Positions 46,604 to 56,973 of a stretch of 64,000 bases of DNA are shown here, in pieces. Under the pieces are notes generated by a model, which made no database searches, had not been told where the DNA came from, and was given only the letters and a program-made list of their open reading frames with translations. Source of the DNA: Cudoniella acicularis. Lineage: Eukaryota > Ascomycota > Leotiomycetes > Helotiales > Helotiaceae. How positions within the stretch are numbered: the first letter of the stretch is position 1; every line of letters begins with the position of its first letter. A program made the position numbers and the translations under genes. The stretch spans positions 1-64,000 of the forward strand of contig JAAMPI010000062.1 of NCBI GenBank assembly GCA_013054445.1. Direction: 5' to 3'.

Positions 46604-48792
46604 ATGGCGTCCAAATCACCCATTCATGATGATAAATCGCACACCTTGCTTCGAGAGAAGCACAACAACGCCAATCTCGTGATCATAGGGGGTGGCATTG
46701 CAGGCAAGATTACAAAATTACCAACTTCGACGTGAACATCCCATTAACGGATGGTTTTGGCAGGAATGTGTGCCGCGATAGACCATCTGCGGACCCACAA
46801 GAACGGCAAACTGATAATTTTCGAAAAGGGAGGAGGTTTTGGGGGGACATGGTCAGTAGCTCTCTGCTGTTGAAGATCTGCTCGACTTCGTAACCCTTTC
46901 TCACATGGAACTCCAGGCATGATAACGTATTCCCTGGGTGCTGTTGTGATGGTACACCAATGCTTCTTGGCGTATGCAGCAATGAGTACCAGCTTATGCT
47001 CTTATAGTGTACAGCAATTTATACAGCTTCTCGTTCGAGCAAAATCCGGACTGGACTCACCTCTACCCCGATCAAGAGGAGATCCTGGTAAGAATATGCT
47101 AGTAGATAAGCAGTAAATCATTCAACTAATAAATGTCAGGCGTACTTGACGTCGGTGGCTCAGAAATACGATCTTTACAAATATGTTCGGTTCAACACCA
47201 CTGTTGACGAGGCAAGATGGAACGAGAACAAAAACCGATGGGGTGTGACTGTTGTTATCAACGGTGGGAAAGACTCTGAATATGGCAGTGGATACACTGT
47301 CACCTCAGACTTCCTCATTTCCTGCGTTGGACAACTGAATATTCCCAAATACCCCCATATCGCTGACTTAGACTCTTTCGAAGGGAAAGTCATGCACTCA
47401 GCCAGATGGGATTGGAGCTACCCGTTGGGTGGAAAAAAGATAGCCATTGTTGGCACCGGTAAATCTCATTTCTGACATAACGAAGCCTTCTGACAACACC
47501 TAGGAGCTACTGCTGCCCAAATAGTGCCAGAAGTGGCCAAGGTTGCAGACCACCTGACAGTGCTTCAACGGACACCAGCTTGGGTGATCCCGCGTCACGA
47601 TTCTATCATTTCGGAATGGAGAAAATCACTTCTCAGGCATGTCCAACCGGCTCGCCAATGGTTCCGTACCGAGTCGATGAAGGTCAGGGAGAGCTTCCAC
47701 GAAGCAGTTACTCAAGCCGAATCTGCGAAGGCCAAGCAAATGCAAGAAATCGCTCTTGCACATATGCGCAGGCAACTCCCAGATCGGCCAGACTTATGGA
47801 AGAAATTCACTCCTTCGTACAGGTTGGTCGTATCCCCTGTTTAAACGGTTGTTGCTGATCATCTGCCTTATCTTTTCTAGTCCAGGATGCAAACGCAGTG
47901 TGCTCTCAGACGACTACTATCCAACTTTTCTTCGGGAAAATGTAACATTGGAAACTAGTCCTATTTCTAGAATCACCAAAAAGGGCATTTTGTTCCATGG
48001 TCAAGAATCTGAGACGGAGTTTGATCTCATCGTTCTAGCGACCGGTTTCGAAACCTTTGTACGTCAACGTATCGGGCTGAGCGAGACTCACTGTTCTGAC
48101 ACTCATATCAGGACTATATGCATCCTTTGAAGGTCTTCGGATGTAAGGGACGATCGTTGACAGAGATCTGGCACGGTCTTCCAAGAGCATACAAAGGTGT
48201 AACCGTTGAGGATATTCCAAACTTTGGAATGCTTTTTGGCCCGAACACTAATTTGAGCCACAACTCTCTCATCTTGGTGATCGAAGCCCAGTCTCGATAT
48301 ATCAGCACTCTAGTTGATGCAGTCTTAGATGTTAAAACCCACGGCAAACATCTCTCATTGATGCCAAAGCTGGAAGTGATCGAAAGCTACAACTTGGACC
48401 TCCAAAAAGCATTGAGCAAGACTTCGTTCGCCGATCCCAATTGCAACAGCTGGTGGAAAAACTCCGAAGGAATCATCACCAACAATTGGTCTGGTACGGC
48501 AGTAGACTACCAAAATCTCATTTCAGATGTCATTTGGGAGGATTATGAAATCAAAGAAACAGATGGTTCGAAGACATTTGTTCTACGTCGCAAGGCAAGT
48601 ACTCACATTGGGCGAGTGAAAGAAGAGACACATTTGAGCACCTCAACGCTCAAGTCTGCTTTTGTGAAGAGTTGGAGCTTTCTGAACTGGCTTTGCTGTA
48701 GTTGGTACTCCCAGGAGGATACGCAATACGAGCAGATTCACAAGTTGTCAAGCGATTCGGAACATGGAGAGCTTAGTAAGAATAACAAGTAA
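46604..48792 (+). CDS. type I Baeyer-Villiger / flavin monooxygenase, 8 exons
   Basis: Exons 46604-46703, 46764-46851, 46917-46951, 47008-47087, 47140-47458, 47504-47822, 47881-48058 and 48112-48792 join in frame to 599 residues. FAD-binding GGGIAG (near 31-36), GGTWHDNVFPG, NADPH-binding GTGATAAQ (near 207), and a full type I Baeyer-Villiger fingerprint FEGKVMHSARWD (residues 181-192, pattern FxGxxxHxxxWD), then ATGFE late in the protein. These enzymes insert oxygen next to a ketone to make esters or lactones. Intron 1 (46704-46763) has a GC donor inside the FAD loop codon. It is the outermost cluster gene, and a ketone made by the P450s would be a fitting substrate (inference). Confidence 0.93.
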
Positions 48793-49168
48793 GGTTGGAA
48801 TTAGCCCAACGAATAAGTAGAAACATTTTACTATGCTTCAGAATCATTGTTACTCTGGAAGATTATGAACTCGTCGTGGTTGGACAATTGGAACTTGACA
48901 GAGAAAGGAGTAGGGGCATCAAGGGCTGCTCATAACGATGCGGGTACTGAAACAAGGTACAAAAAATACCGAGAGAGCATTCACATACCTTCCCATTTAT
49001 AGGCAAGCTCACAAAGGTCTATAGTTTTTGATAATAAGAGAGAGTGATCTTCTCGAGGGCGTCTACTAAAAGACAGCCACTACTAACGAATACCCGTAAC
49101 ATCCCTATTGCATTTCCAGGCTATGAGTGCTCTGCATTGGCATTGGCACGACTACTCTACTTTACAGT
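48793..49168. other. intergenic spacer, no gene
   Basis: 3' flank of the Baeyer-Villiger gene up to a solo LTR. Nothing else is seen. Confidence 0.45.
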
Positions 49169-49465
49169 TGTCACAGACCTAGTTCGACGCCAGGATAGAT
49201 TGACTTGATAATAGTCGACTCAATGACTTGATTCGACGCTCGTCGATTCAATGACTTGACGACTGACCGAATGACTCACTATCCCGGGGAATCGCTTACG
49301 GACTACTTCGCTTACTAGCGCTATTTATATAGTTAAATAGAGCTTCTCTCTNTAGGAGAACCTCTTCTTCTCTCCTTAGCTTAGTCTCTTCGATAATATA
49401 GTACCTTCTTATAAATACGTCCTTACGTAACGTTAGGGCTCTAATGCCTTTATAGAGCCGTAATA
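49169..49465 (+). mobile_element. LTR, family A copy 2 (RIP-altered)
   Basis: Starts TGTCACAGACCTAGTTCGAC and ends GAGCCGTAATA. It shares the TTCTTCTCTCCTTAGCTTAG block with copies at 17464-17689 and 57712-57977, but the 3' part has more T/A (ACGTAACGTTAGGGCTCTAA versus ACGTGACGTCAGGGCCCTAG in the third copy) and the terminal CA has become TA. One ambiguous base (49352). Confidence 0.7.
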
Positions 49466-50149
49466 TAGAGAATAGACCTTAGAACCCTATAATCTAGGCC
49501 TGTCTTTTAAATAGATATACTATTTATAACTTCTTTAAGCGCTCGTATTATGTCTTCTTTAGTATATTTGTTCTTTATAATCGAATCAAGAAATATACGA
49601 AATTTAAAAGAAATTAAATAAGGCGTTATAAAGATATAATTTTTTAAAGTAAGAGGGTAAGGAGTAGCGGTAAGCTAAGCGAGGTAGCCGGAATAGAAGA
49701 GGGACACGGACTTATTAGAAGATCAGTTATACGTTTACGAACTAGATCTTTATTATCTTTACTATCCCCTATATAAGAGAATCGGGTTAATAGTTTCTTC
49801 TAAGAAGAAGCTATCTTAGATAGGTAACGGTTTCTTAACTACGCTAGTTAGCTATGTTTTATCTAAATACTAGAATAGCTAGGGAAAATTATATAATATA
49901 TAGACGTTCTAAAATAAAACTGTCTATATAAATAAAATATAAAGAAACGCTAAATAAAGCGTATCCTTTTTTTTCGTTCGATCTAAGGTTCTAGTACGTC
50001 TAAAAGATAATATATTCTAGAAAATAAGAAAGGAGTTGACTTTATAAAATCAGGCTATATTATAACGAGCCTAGTCAGCTAAGTCTACGTTTTCAGGCTA
50101 TAAGGCTTATAGAACGCGGTTTTAATATAAAATCGCGATATTTTAATTA
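49466..50149. repeat. RIP-decayed repeat with the end of a MITE copy
   Basis: Very AT-rich. Near 49683-49714 the sequence GGTAGCC...ACACGGACTTA matches the terminal inverted repeat of the element at 51553-52110, so one end of a second copy is present. No coding motif. Confidence 0.55.
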
Positions 50150-51250
50150 GGAGTAGACTATCTATAGCGTTCTATTAATACCTTAACCTAATACTCTTAC
50201 TTTAAAATCAGCTTATTTATCTAATCTTATAATATTCTATCCTATTCTTCTCTAACTATTACTTCTATTTTAGCCTTAATTATAGGCTACCTCTAGCGTC
50301 TATATAATACCTACTTAATCCGCCTCTAGTACTTCTTAATAGGGTTTATATCAGGACTCGTAGAAGGGTATAGTATTAAAATAATCCTATACTCTATATA
50401 CTATCTAGCGTAACAGTTATATTTTGACTTATAGCCGTAGGTAGAGTTTCCGTCTTTTATAAACAAGGGCTTAGTAGAAGGCTAAAGTAGGTGAGTTTAT
50501 ATAGTAAAGGCCTCTAAAATACCCTAGATATATAATATAAGGATTTAGGATAGATAATTAGTTTATTTAAATACGCCTCTTTTATTAGAACCTTAAATAA
50601 ATAGTAAAGAACTCTTATAGCTATATCTAATTTCTCTTTAAGCGTTAACTAGTATTATATAGCCGCGGTAAAACTAATATTAAATATAGGTTTCGTAGTA
50701 CCTTTTACTCTTCTTTCTCGTTACTCTCTGCTTTATAGTCCTTCCGCTGACTAAAAAGGTCACCTCGTCCGACTAGAGTACCTTTAGCTACTTTACTGTC
50801 TAGAATATATATATAATTGCCTAGAGAAAGCGTACGAGGACTTGTACGGGAGTAAGGTAAGGCTTCTAGCAGGCTACGTATCTATAGTAGCCCCTCTGCT
50901 TTAGTCGGGTCGTAAGCGTCTCTAGCGTATAAGAGAGCTTTAATTCGTCGTATAATTATACCTAATTAAGAACTCGATTATCTTAAGAGTCCGAGAGATA
51001 CTCTATTGCCTTATTAACCTATGCGTCGCTAAGCTCTTTAGGTCGCCCCGTCCTAGCCAGCCGTCTGCGTTCTAGGGCGGGGTAGCCTAAAATCTAAATA
51101 ACTGTCGTTTTACTTAACCTATAGCGCTCTATAATCTCCTTAACCGACTTCTTTCTAAAGCTATAAAGCTAGCGTATCGCTTTCTTATGTTTTGTTGCTA
51201 TTTCGAAGCCAGGAGCGTGGTTAAAGACGAATAGGGGGGTCGATAGTAGT
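50150..51250 (-). mobile_element. heavily RIP-mutated Tc1/mariner transposase
   Basis: Read on the minus strand from about 51250, a helix-turn-helix region (HKKAIR, then KKSVKEIIERYRLSKTTV) is followed by ARTGRPKELSD. The catalytic block LWSDEVTFLVSG lies near 50770, with a degraded downstream portion to about 50200. Nearly every gap is a TAG or TAA created from Trp or Gln codons, and local TA density is extreme. It is a dead element and probably the source type for the TA-flanked MITE next to it. Confidence 0.8.
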
Positions 51251-51552
51251 ATAATTAATTATTTTTATTAGGGTATATACGGGGTCGCTAAAGGCCTAAA
51301 AACGTAGACTTAGCTGACCAGGCTCGTAAGGCGGCGTAGTATATTAACCCTATAGTCTATATTCTTCGGCAATAAGTATTACCTCGAACTAGTAACGTTT
51401 TATAACGCACTTAAAAAGTCTAAATAAAGACGTAGTCTATTCTAGTCGCCTCTTTTAAATATATCTTAGAATTATTTCTACTAGATCGTATCACTAATAA
51501 TATTCGTTCTTAAGCTACTACGAATTGTTTAGCGAGTGTCGAAAAGGAGGTA

Positions 51553-52110
51553 TAAGTCCGTGCCTCTCTATTTAGGCTACCCTTTTATACTAAAAACAGC
51601 GATTTTAAGATATTTATAACTTTACGAAAGCTTAATATAATTATTTAAAATTTAAAATATAAGATATTTATATATAGATTATTTAATATAAAAATTATAA
51701 TTTTTTTTTAGAGATCGCTAATACCTTTAAATTAACGTTTAAACTTTAAAAAAAATTTATATCTAATTTATATATAAAATTAAAACNTTNAATAAAATAT
51801 TTAAAATTAAAAACTAAATTTTTATATAGGGATATTATATAACTTTAAACAAAATACTATTTATAATTTTTTTTTATTAAAAAAAAGTTTAGTTTATAAT
51901 TTTTTTATTTTTATTAAAAAAGCTTAAAGGTTAACTATAAAATGATTTATAAGCTAAGAATTTTTATAATTTTTCTATTAAATAAATTATATATAAATAT
52001 CTTATACTTTAAATTTTAAATAGTTATATTAAGCTTTCGTAAAGTTATAAATATCTAAAAATCGTTGTTTTTAGTATAAAAGGGTGGCCTAAATAGGGGG
52101 CACGGACTTA
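51553..52110. mobile_element. MITE of Tc1/mariner type with TA target duplication
   Basis: Arms of about 110 bp face each other: left TAAGTCCGTGCCTCTCTATT (51553) and right ...GGGGGCACGGACTTA (52110). Taking TA as the duplicated target, the repeats begin AGTCCGTGCC. The centre is A/T-only sequence with two ambiguous bases (51787, 51790). No coding capacity. The next-door transposase relic and a second arm at about 49714 suggest a family. Confidence 0.8.
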
Positions 52111-52166
52111 GCCTAAGATTCTTAGCCTAAGAAAATCGTAAGCGAAAACCTCCGAACAATATGTTT

Positions 52167-52471
52167 TGTTGCGACTGAGGATATATAAAGTGAAGTTGGG
52201 TTGCTAAAAGAGTGTGAATTGCAAGTCTGGTCTAGTCTAGTCTGCAGAACAGCTTTTAGTAGGAGCTGTGTCCCTTATTTATAGGCTTCCGGTGCCTACA
52301 TGCTACCGAGGTTCCTGCTCATATTCCTACGTATAAACTACAGTAATAGCTTATGCCTTGGTCCGCATGATCGATGACACCGTAGGATCTAAAGGCATAA
52401 TCATCATAGCCACTTCCCTTAAATCCTTCGGGTGACCCCTGAGCACGTGACCTGGAATCGCTTCCTCAACA
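52167..52471 (-). mobile_element. solo LTR, family B copy 2, with 5-bp target duplication
   Basis: On the minus strand it starts TGTTGAGGAAGCGATTCCAG and ends CGCAACA (305 bp). It is flanked by TGTTT at 52162-52166 and TGTTT at 52472-52476, a perfect 5-bp target duplication, so both ends are exact and it arose by LTR-LTR recombination. Related to 38491-38787 over the first 50 bp and the last bases. Confidence 0.85.
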
Positions 52472-52476
52472 TGTTT

Positions 52477-53210
52477 CATCGAGATAATCTTCCGGGAGGC
52501 CTCGCAGTTCCAACTATTTAAAGAGGTATTTGAAACTGGGACCTTCCCCTCAGATCTGTAAGTGATAGATCACCTTTGTATCAAAACCGAAGTGCATGGT
52601 TTATCCTCAAATTTTATGCCTAAGCCCTGGATCTTTGGTAAATAGGAGGGATCCTCCCACTGGGACATTCAGCGAGCCACACTCAACGTTGCTGTAAAAA
52701 CCTCGCACAGTTGGCTACAATCGCTGAGTGATTGCATAGGCCGACGATGCGCAAGTTGAAATACCCCGACTATCCTTTAGCTCAGCAGTTACTAATACTC
52801 ACCTCTCGCTACTAGTCAACCAAAACTAGGAGCCCGTCTCGGCGTCTCCTAAAATAACTTGATTGATGAAAGAGTATTTGATAACTGTATAGCCTCGTCC
52901 TTTGCCTTTCAAGTTCTTGGTCTTAGTACTATGTAGAAGCGCTTAGGATAAGCTCTTCTATTATTACGAAGGCTGACCATTTTGATACCCAACTATTTCC
53001 AAGTTTACTTGCGTAAGGAATAATAAAATCCCATTGTTTTAGAAATTGTATATCGTTTAACGAAATAGTCGGATTTCAAAACCGTCACAGAAGCATGTGG
53101 AGTTGTTCAGGGCAAAAAGGTTGCTTTAAATTGTCTGTCTATGTCTACACTTTTATGCGGACTCGCTTAGCCTTTGCACGCTAAACTAGCGTATGATTCA
53201 TCCCTGCCTT
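52477..53210. other. intergenic spacer, no gene
   Basis: Return to unique DNA after the repeat island. It contains the 3' flank of the TLDc gene. Nothing else is recognised. Confidence 0.45.
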
Positions 53211-54782
53211 TCAGTATCGGCCTTTGTATAATACGTCGCTCCAAATTTCTACCTCTGTGATTTCAAAATCCATCACCCAATTTCCTCTCCAAGGGTTAGC
53301 CTCATAGGTACTTCCGATTTCATCTCTGTCTGAAATTTGATGTCTGACTTCTGCATTAGCGAGATTGTCCTTCAAGGTCATTACGACCCCATAGCCTTGA
53401 CCAAATGTAACGCTCTTATCGTCAACAATCCAGCCTGGCTTGCCTACAACCCCTCTATACACATCTTGGACCGGGGTCAATTGGAAAATTGCACATCTTT
53501 CATACCCAACATGGTTGGGGGTTGGCTTGTAATTAGTCTGGATGCTCGGCCCGTCAGATCTCGGTTTTGGGCTGAAAAGCCCAAAAGTGCAGGATTCTCC
53601 TGTCGCCATTTTACCGAATAGTACCAAGATAGCTTCGTCGGGTACTTCTTGCATCGTGCTCACCAGGGCGGTAGGTGTTGGTAAATTTGACGCGCCATAG
53701 TGTCGCATCCGGGTGAAGATTCCAAATCCGACAGAGCCATTGAGGAATGTAACAAGCTGACTCTGAAGTGGCAGTGTGAGAGCAATGCCCGCTGGTGCGG
53801 AAGGAACTTCAGCGGCGTCAAGGACACCAAAGGGGCACGACGAGTCTCCGGCGAGAAAGGTATGCGTGAGCAGGCGATAGTAGGAGTCAAAAAGGTATGG
53901 CGCTATGTTCATCACCGCGTACTCAAATGTCGGCCAAGTAATGACCTTATCATCAGGTTTCTGAAGGAAAGAGGCACAAACGGATTGAGCGGCACTGTTG
54001 AATCGAGAAAGATCCTTGATAGACTTTATAGGCTCGAATTGCAGCAACAGAAGGCACCTCAAGAGAGCCATGAAGCGTTGGATGGGAATCGCAAGTTGAT
54101 TGAACGAAGGAACTTTGTACTCCTTCTTGAGGCTTTTGCAGACGAGGCGAAACCGATCGCGTCGAAGACCGACTCGAAGGTGGCCGCCATATTGACGGAC
54201 CACTTGTGTGGAGTAAACGACGTCCAGCAGGTCTTGGTATATCTCATCGCCATCGCTGTCGGGATCCGAAGAGTAGGTTTCATCAGGCGAGTCCCTCGTT
54301 GCATCAGATGAATTTTCGCAGTATGTGACGGATGCCAGGCTTTGAAAGATCAGCCTTAAATGATCAGACTCGGTACGCAAGCGGTCATCTTTGTCTACGA
54401 TGCGCCATATGCGGTCAGACATTACCCATACCAGGCCGCGCTTGAGCTGCTTTGAGGAAAGACCCTTCAGTGGTTGAGCATCTGGTCCTTCTAGATAATG
54501 AGGAAACGGTAACGTGGCGAGGTATGCCATGCTAGCATACATAATCTCCCCGGCCTCGACACCTTCTGAAGAGTGAGGAAGCGCGGCTTTATTAGCCAAG
54601 AGAGAGATGAAGGTAGGCTTCGTCAAAATGGAGGTTTTATCAAAGATATCGGCTAGGAGTGGTTCTTCATCGCTGCGAATGGCGTGGCTGTTTCTGAGTG
54701 CATCGTCAAAGCGCTCCATGATAGGCTCCTTCGCCATTATGCCCTGATCTATCCCTATCCCCTTGTTTGCCATGGCGATCAA
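53211..54782 (-). CDS. TLDc-domain protein, Rtc5-like
   Basis: An intact 523-residue single exon. The N-terminal 280 residues are helical (FDDALRNSHAI, ILTKPTFISLLANK, then LLRCLLLLQFEPIKSI), as in fungal Rtc5-type proteins. From about residue 290 a TLDc domain follows: SYYRLLTHTFL, ILVLFGKMATGESCTFGLFS, CAIFQLTPVQDVYRG and FGQGYGVVMTLKDNL. TLDc proteins bind the vacuolar H+-ATPase and in yeast Rtc5 promotes its disassembly. Fungal Rtc5 often starts with a myristoylated MGQ sequence; this start (MIAMANKG) lacks it, so an upstream exon may be missing. The domain call is good; the yeast-like role is inferred. Confidence 0.82.
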   Translation of the reverse strand: MIAMANKGIGIDQGIMAKEPIMERFDDALRNSHAIRSDEEPLLADIFDKTSILTKPTFISLLANKAALPHSSEGVEAGEIMYASMAYLATLPFPHYLEGPDAQPLKGLSSKQLKRGLVWVMSDRIWRIVDKDDRLRTESDHLRLIFQSLASVTYCENSSDATRDSPDETYSSDPDSDGDEIYQDLLDVVYSTQVVRQYGGHLRVGLRRDRFRLVCKSLKKEYKVPSFNQLAIPIQRFMALLRCLLLLQFEPIKSIKDLSRFNSAAQSVCASFLQKPDDKVITWPTFEYAVMNIAPYLFDSYYRLLTHTFLAGDSSCPFGVLDAAEVPSAPAGIALTLPLQSQLVTFLNGSVGFGIFTRMRHYGASNLPTPTALVSTMQEVPDEAILVLFGKMATGESCTFGLFSPKPRSDGPSIQTNYKPTPNHVGYERCAIFQLTPVQDVYRGVVGKPGWIVDDKSVTFGQGYGVVMTLKDNLANAEVRHQISDRDEIGSTYEANPWRGNWVMDFEITEVEIWSDVLYKGRY

Positions 54783-56310
54783 GTGGAGATTGTGAATAGG
54801 AACTGGATTGTAGAAAGTGTGCTAAGAATTAAGAAGGCAGAAGGGATTTCGATGGAGGTAGGCCTTGTGTGATTGACATGCTCAACCAAGTCGGAATGGC
54901 TTCTGTTCTGTATCTGGGTAGCTGAAGTTAAGCACCGGTGATTCTTGCGGCTGCAATGTGGCATCCGATGAGTCTTGAATATGACGGTGGCTGTGATGTT
55001 GGAGTCTACTGCAGCCAGGCATGAAGGAATAGAAATGTGCCCACGTAGTAGGGGGATTCGGTTCGTAATAAAGGAATCACTACCTGTATCGAATGACTGC
55101 ACACGTGACTGTATGCGCACGGTTAAAGTTATTTCATAGCCCCAAATCCGCGCCCATAAGGCCTCCGTGGGCCGCTTTCTAGCTCTTGCCGCTTATTATT
55201 CGTGCTTTAAGGTCGGTTGCCGGTCGGTCGCTTTAAGGTCGCTAAAAGTAAAGAAAGGCACGGAGATACGAAGAGACAAGAGGCTAACTCACGTAGATAT
55301 GAAGGAAGATGGAGAGAGGAGTGGCTAATTTCAGTAGATACGAAGGAAGAGAGAAAAGGAGAAAGGGGAAGATGTAGGCGAAGGGCGAAGTAGCGCGTTC
55401 CGTGTTATTGTGGCAGGGGGCGTGTTGTTATAGAAATCAAGCCGAGGTAGCCAATAAAATCGCATTCTTTTGTTGGCCTCATGCCCCTCCTGTGCCTTAT
55501 ACTCCCACACCATGAATCGTTCAGTTCAATAGAACATAGAAAAGTAATAGAATTTTACAGTACAGACTTTTCTATCTATATCTAAGAGATATAGCACGTG
55601 AAAAGTCTATATTATATGGACCTTTTCCATAAAGGTTCCACCCTTCTGCAGCAGTGCAGCTTCCACTACCGCAGTGAAGAGCGCACCCAACTGCTTATGT
55701 CAGAAATATATCAGCCACCCAACCCAACCAACAAAAGGAACGTTTCAGGATTTCGAAATTGATGTTGGTTTGTTTCTTTTTTAAGGAAAGAGGAAGATTA
55801 TTTAATGTAACTTTATATATTGACCCAGGAGTATTATTTAATCGTAATCGAAATTCAAACTGTGCTTTTCACTCGAGTTGTCTGCTTTTCTTTCGTTTTA
55901 CTCCTGACTGAGTCAGACTGATCCTACTAAAAACCCTGGGCTTATAAAAGCGACAAGTGTATAATAGCCGACTGGGACCAAAGAATACCCCTGGATCGTA
56001 AGAAAATACCCTACAATTTCACAGAGGTGAGTGCAAATAGATAATCCAATCCTTTGAGGGGCTCAGGGCCTTGATCTCAGCATGGCCTGTAGTCGTTATT
56101 GAAGTTTTGAAGAAACTAAACAATCCCGAACTATCATAAGACATATAAAACCGCTGCATTCCTCTACTCTTGATAGCCTTTCTTCAGTCCAGTATCATTC
56201 GCTTTATTTCTCTTTACCTTCTTCAGAAGTTACAATACATTTTCCAAGCTCTTCATTAAAACTTACAATATATTTTTCAAACTCTTCCTCAGCCCCACGG
56301 TTGAGACAAA
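54783..56310. other. intergenic stretch, no supported gene
   Basis: Short frames on the minus strand (54779-55120, 55331-55513) carry no motif. The last 150 bp before the secreted-protein gene hold CT-rich tracts (CTTTATTTCTCTTTACCTTC) and repeated TACAATA units typical of strong fungal promoters and leaders. Confidence 0.45.
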
Positions 56311-56973
56311 ATGAGGTTCTCTTACCTTTTCTCTGCCTTCCTGGCCACCCTCGCCGTCGCAAACCCCATCGCCAGCCCCAAAGCAGCTAGAGCCGCCCTC
56401 ACTATCGCAAACCCTATCACCAGCCCCGAAACAGCTGGAGCTGCTAGGCTCGCTGTCCGCGCCCCCTCCGACAGCCCGGAATGGGAGGAAGTCACCAAAC
56501 TATTCTCCAAACAGAAATTTAAGAACGGGGATTGGGTGTGGTTCACCATGGAATGGACTCTCGGCTCAGTTGCAATTGGTGATGACGACAAAGAGAGTAA
56601 AGAGGAATTGACGGAGCTCAGGAAAGAACTTGGCTTTGATCACATTGGTATCATCATCGGAGAGATTATAGAGAAAGACGTTGGGATTGGGAAGGATAAG
56701 GGGAAGGGCACAAAGATGTCTCGAAAGTTCAGCGGTAATTTGTATCACGCGATTAAGGATGAGGACGGATCCACTGAGCTCAAGCACCACAAATGGGAAG
56801 CAAAGGAGGATGCTAAGAAAGAGCTCAAGGTAGGAAAGAAGACTACTTCAAACAAGGCCGCCGCTGCTATCAAAGAGACATCAGCCTACTTCGATGTGGC
56901 CAGTCACAAGAGGTATGCGATCAAGGGGAACAACTGTAACGATTTTGTAAAAGCTATCGAGGCCAAACTCTAA
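56311..56973 (+). CDS. small secreted protein with LRAT/NlpC-like His and Cys motifs
   Basis: 220 residues, one exon, with a clear signal peptide (RFSYLFSAFLATLAVA, cleavage near residue 17). Residues 17-32 and 33-48 are a tandem duplication (ANPIASPKAARAALTI, then ANPITSPETAGAARLA). The mature part has NGDWVWFTM, then FDHIGIIIG with His111, and near the end YAIKGNNCNDFVKAI with Cys209. A His in a hydrophobic strand followed by an Asn-Cys late in the chain is the circularly permuted papain-like layout seen in LRAT (NCEHFV) and related NlpC/P60 enzymes. It is rich in Lys and Glu. It could be an extracellular thiol acyltransferase or hydrolase, or an effector. The secretion call is good; the enzyme call is tentative. 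Confidence 0.8.
   Translation: MRFSYLFSAFLATLAVANPIASPKAARAALTIANPITSPETAGAARLAVRAPSDSPEWEEVTKLFSKQKFKNGDWVWFTMEWTLGSVAIGDDDKESKEELTELRKELGFDHIGIIIGEIIEKDVGIGKDKGKGTKMSRKFSGNLYHAIKDEDGSTELKHHKWEAKEDAKKELKVGKKTTSNKAAAAIKETSAYFDVASHKRYAIKGNNCNDFVKAIEAKL

Noticed and set aside
24469..48792. Backbone synthase (PKS, NRPS, terpene cyclase) for the P450 cluster
   Set aside because: I looked for ketosynthase, adenylation and terpene-cyclase motifs in all large frames and found none; the cluster is described without one.
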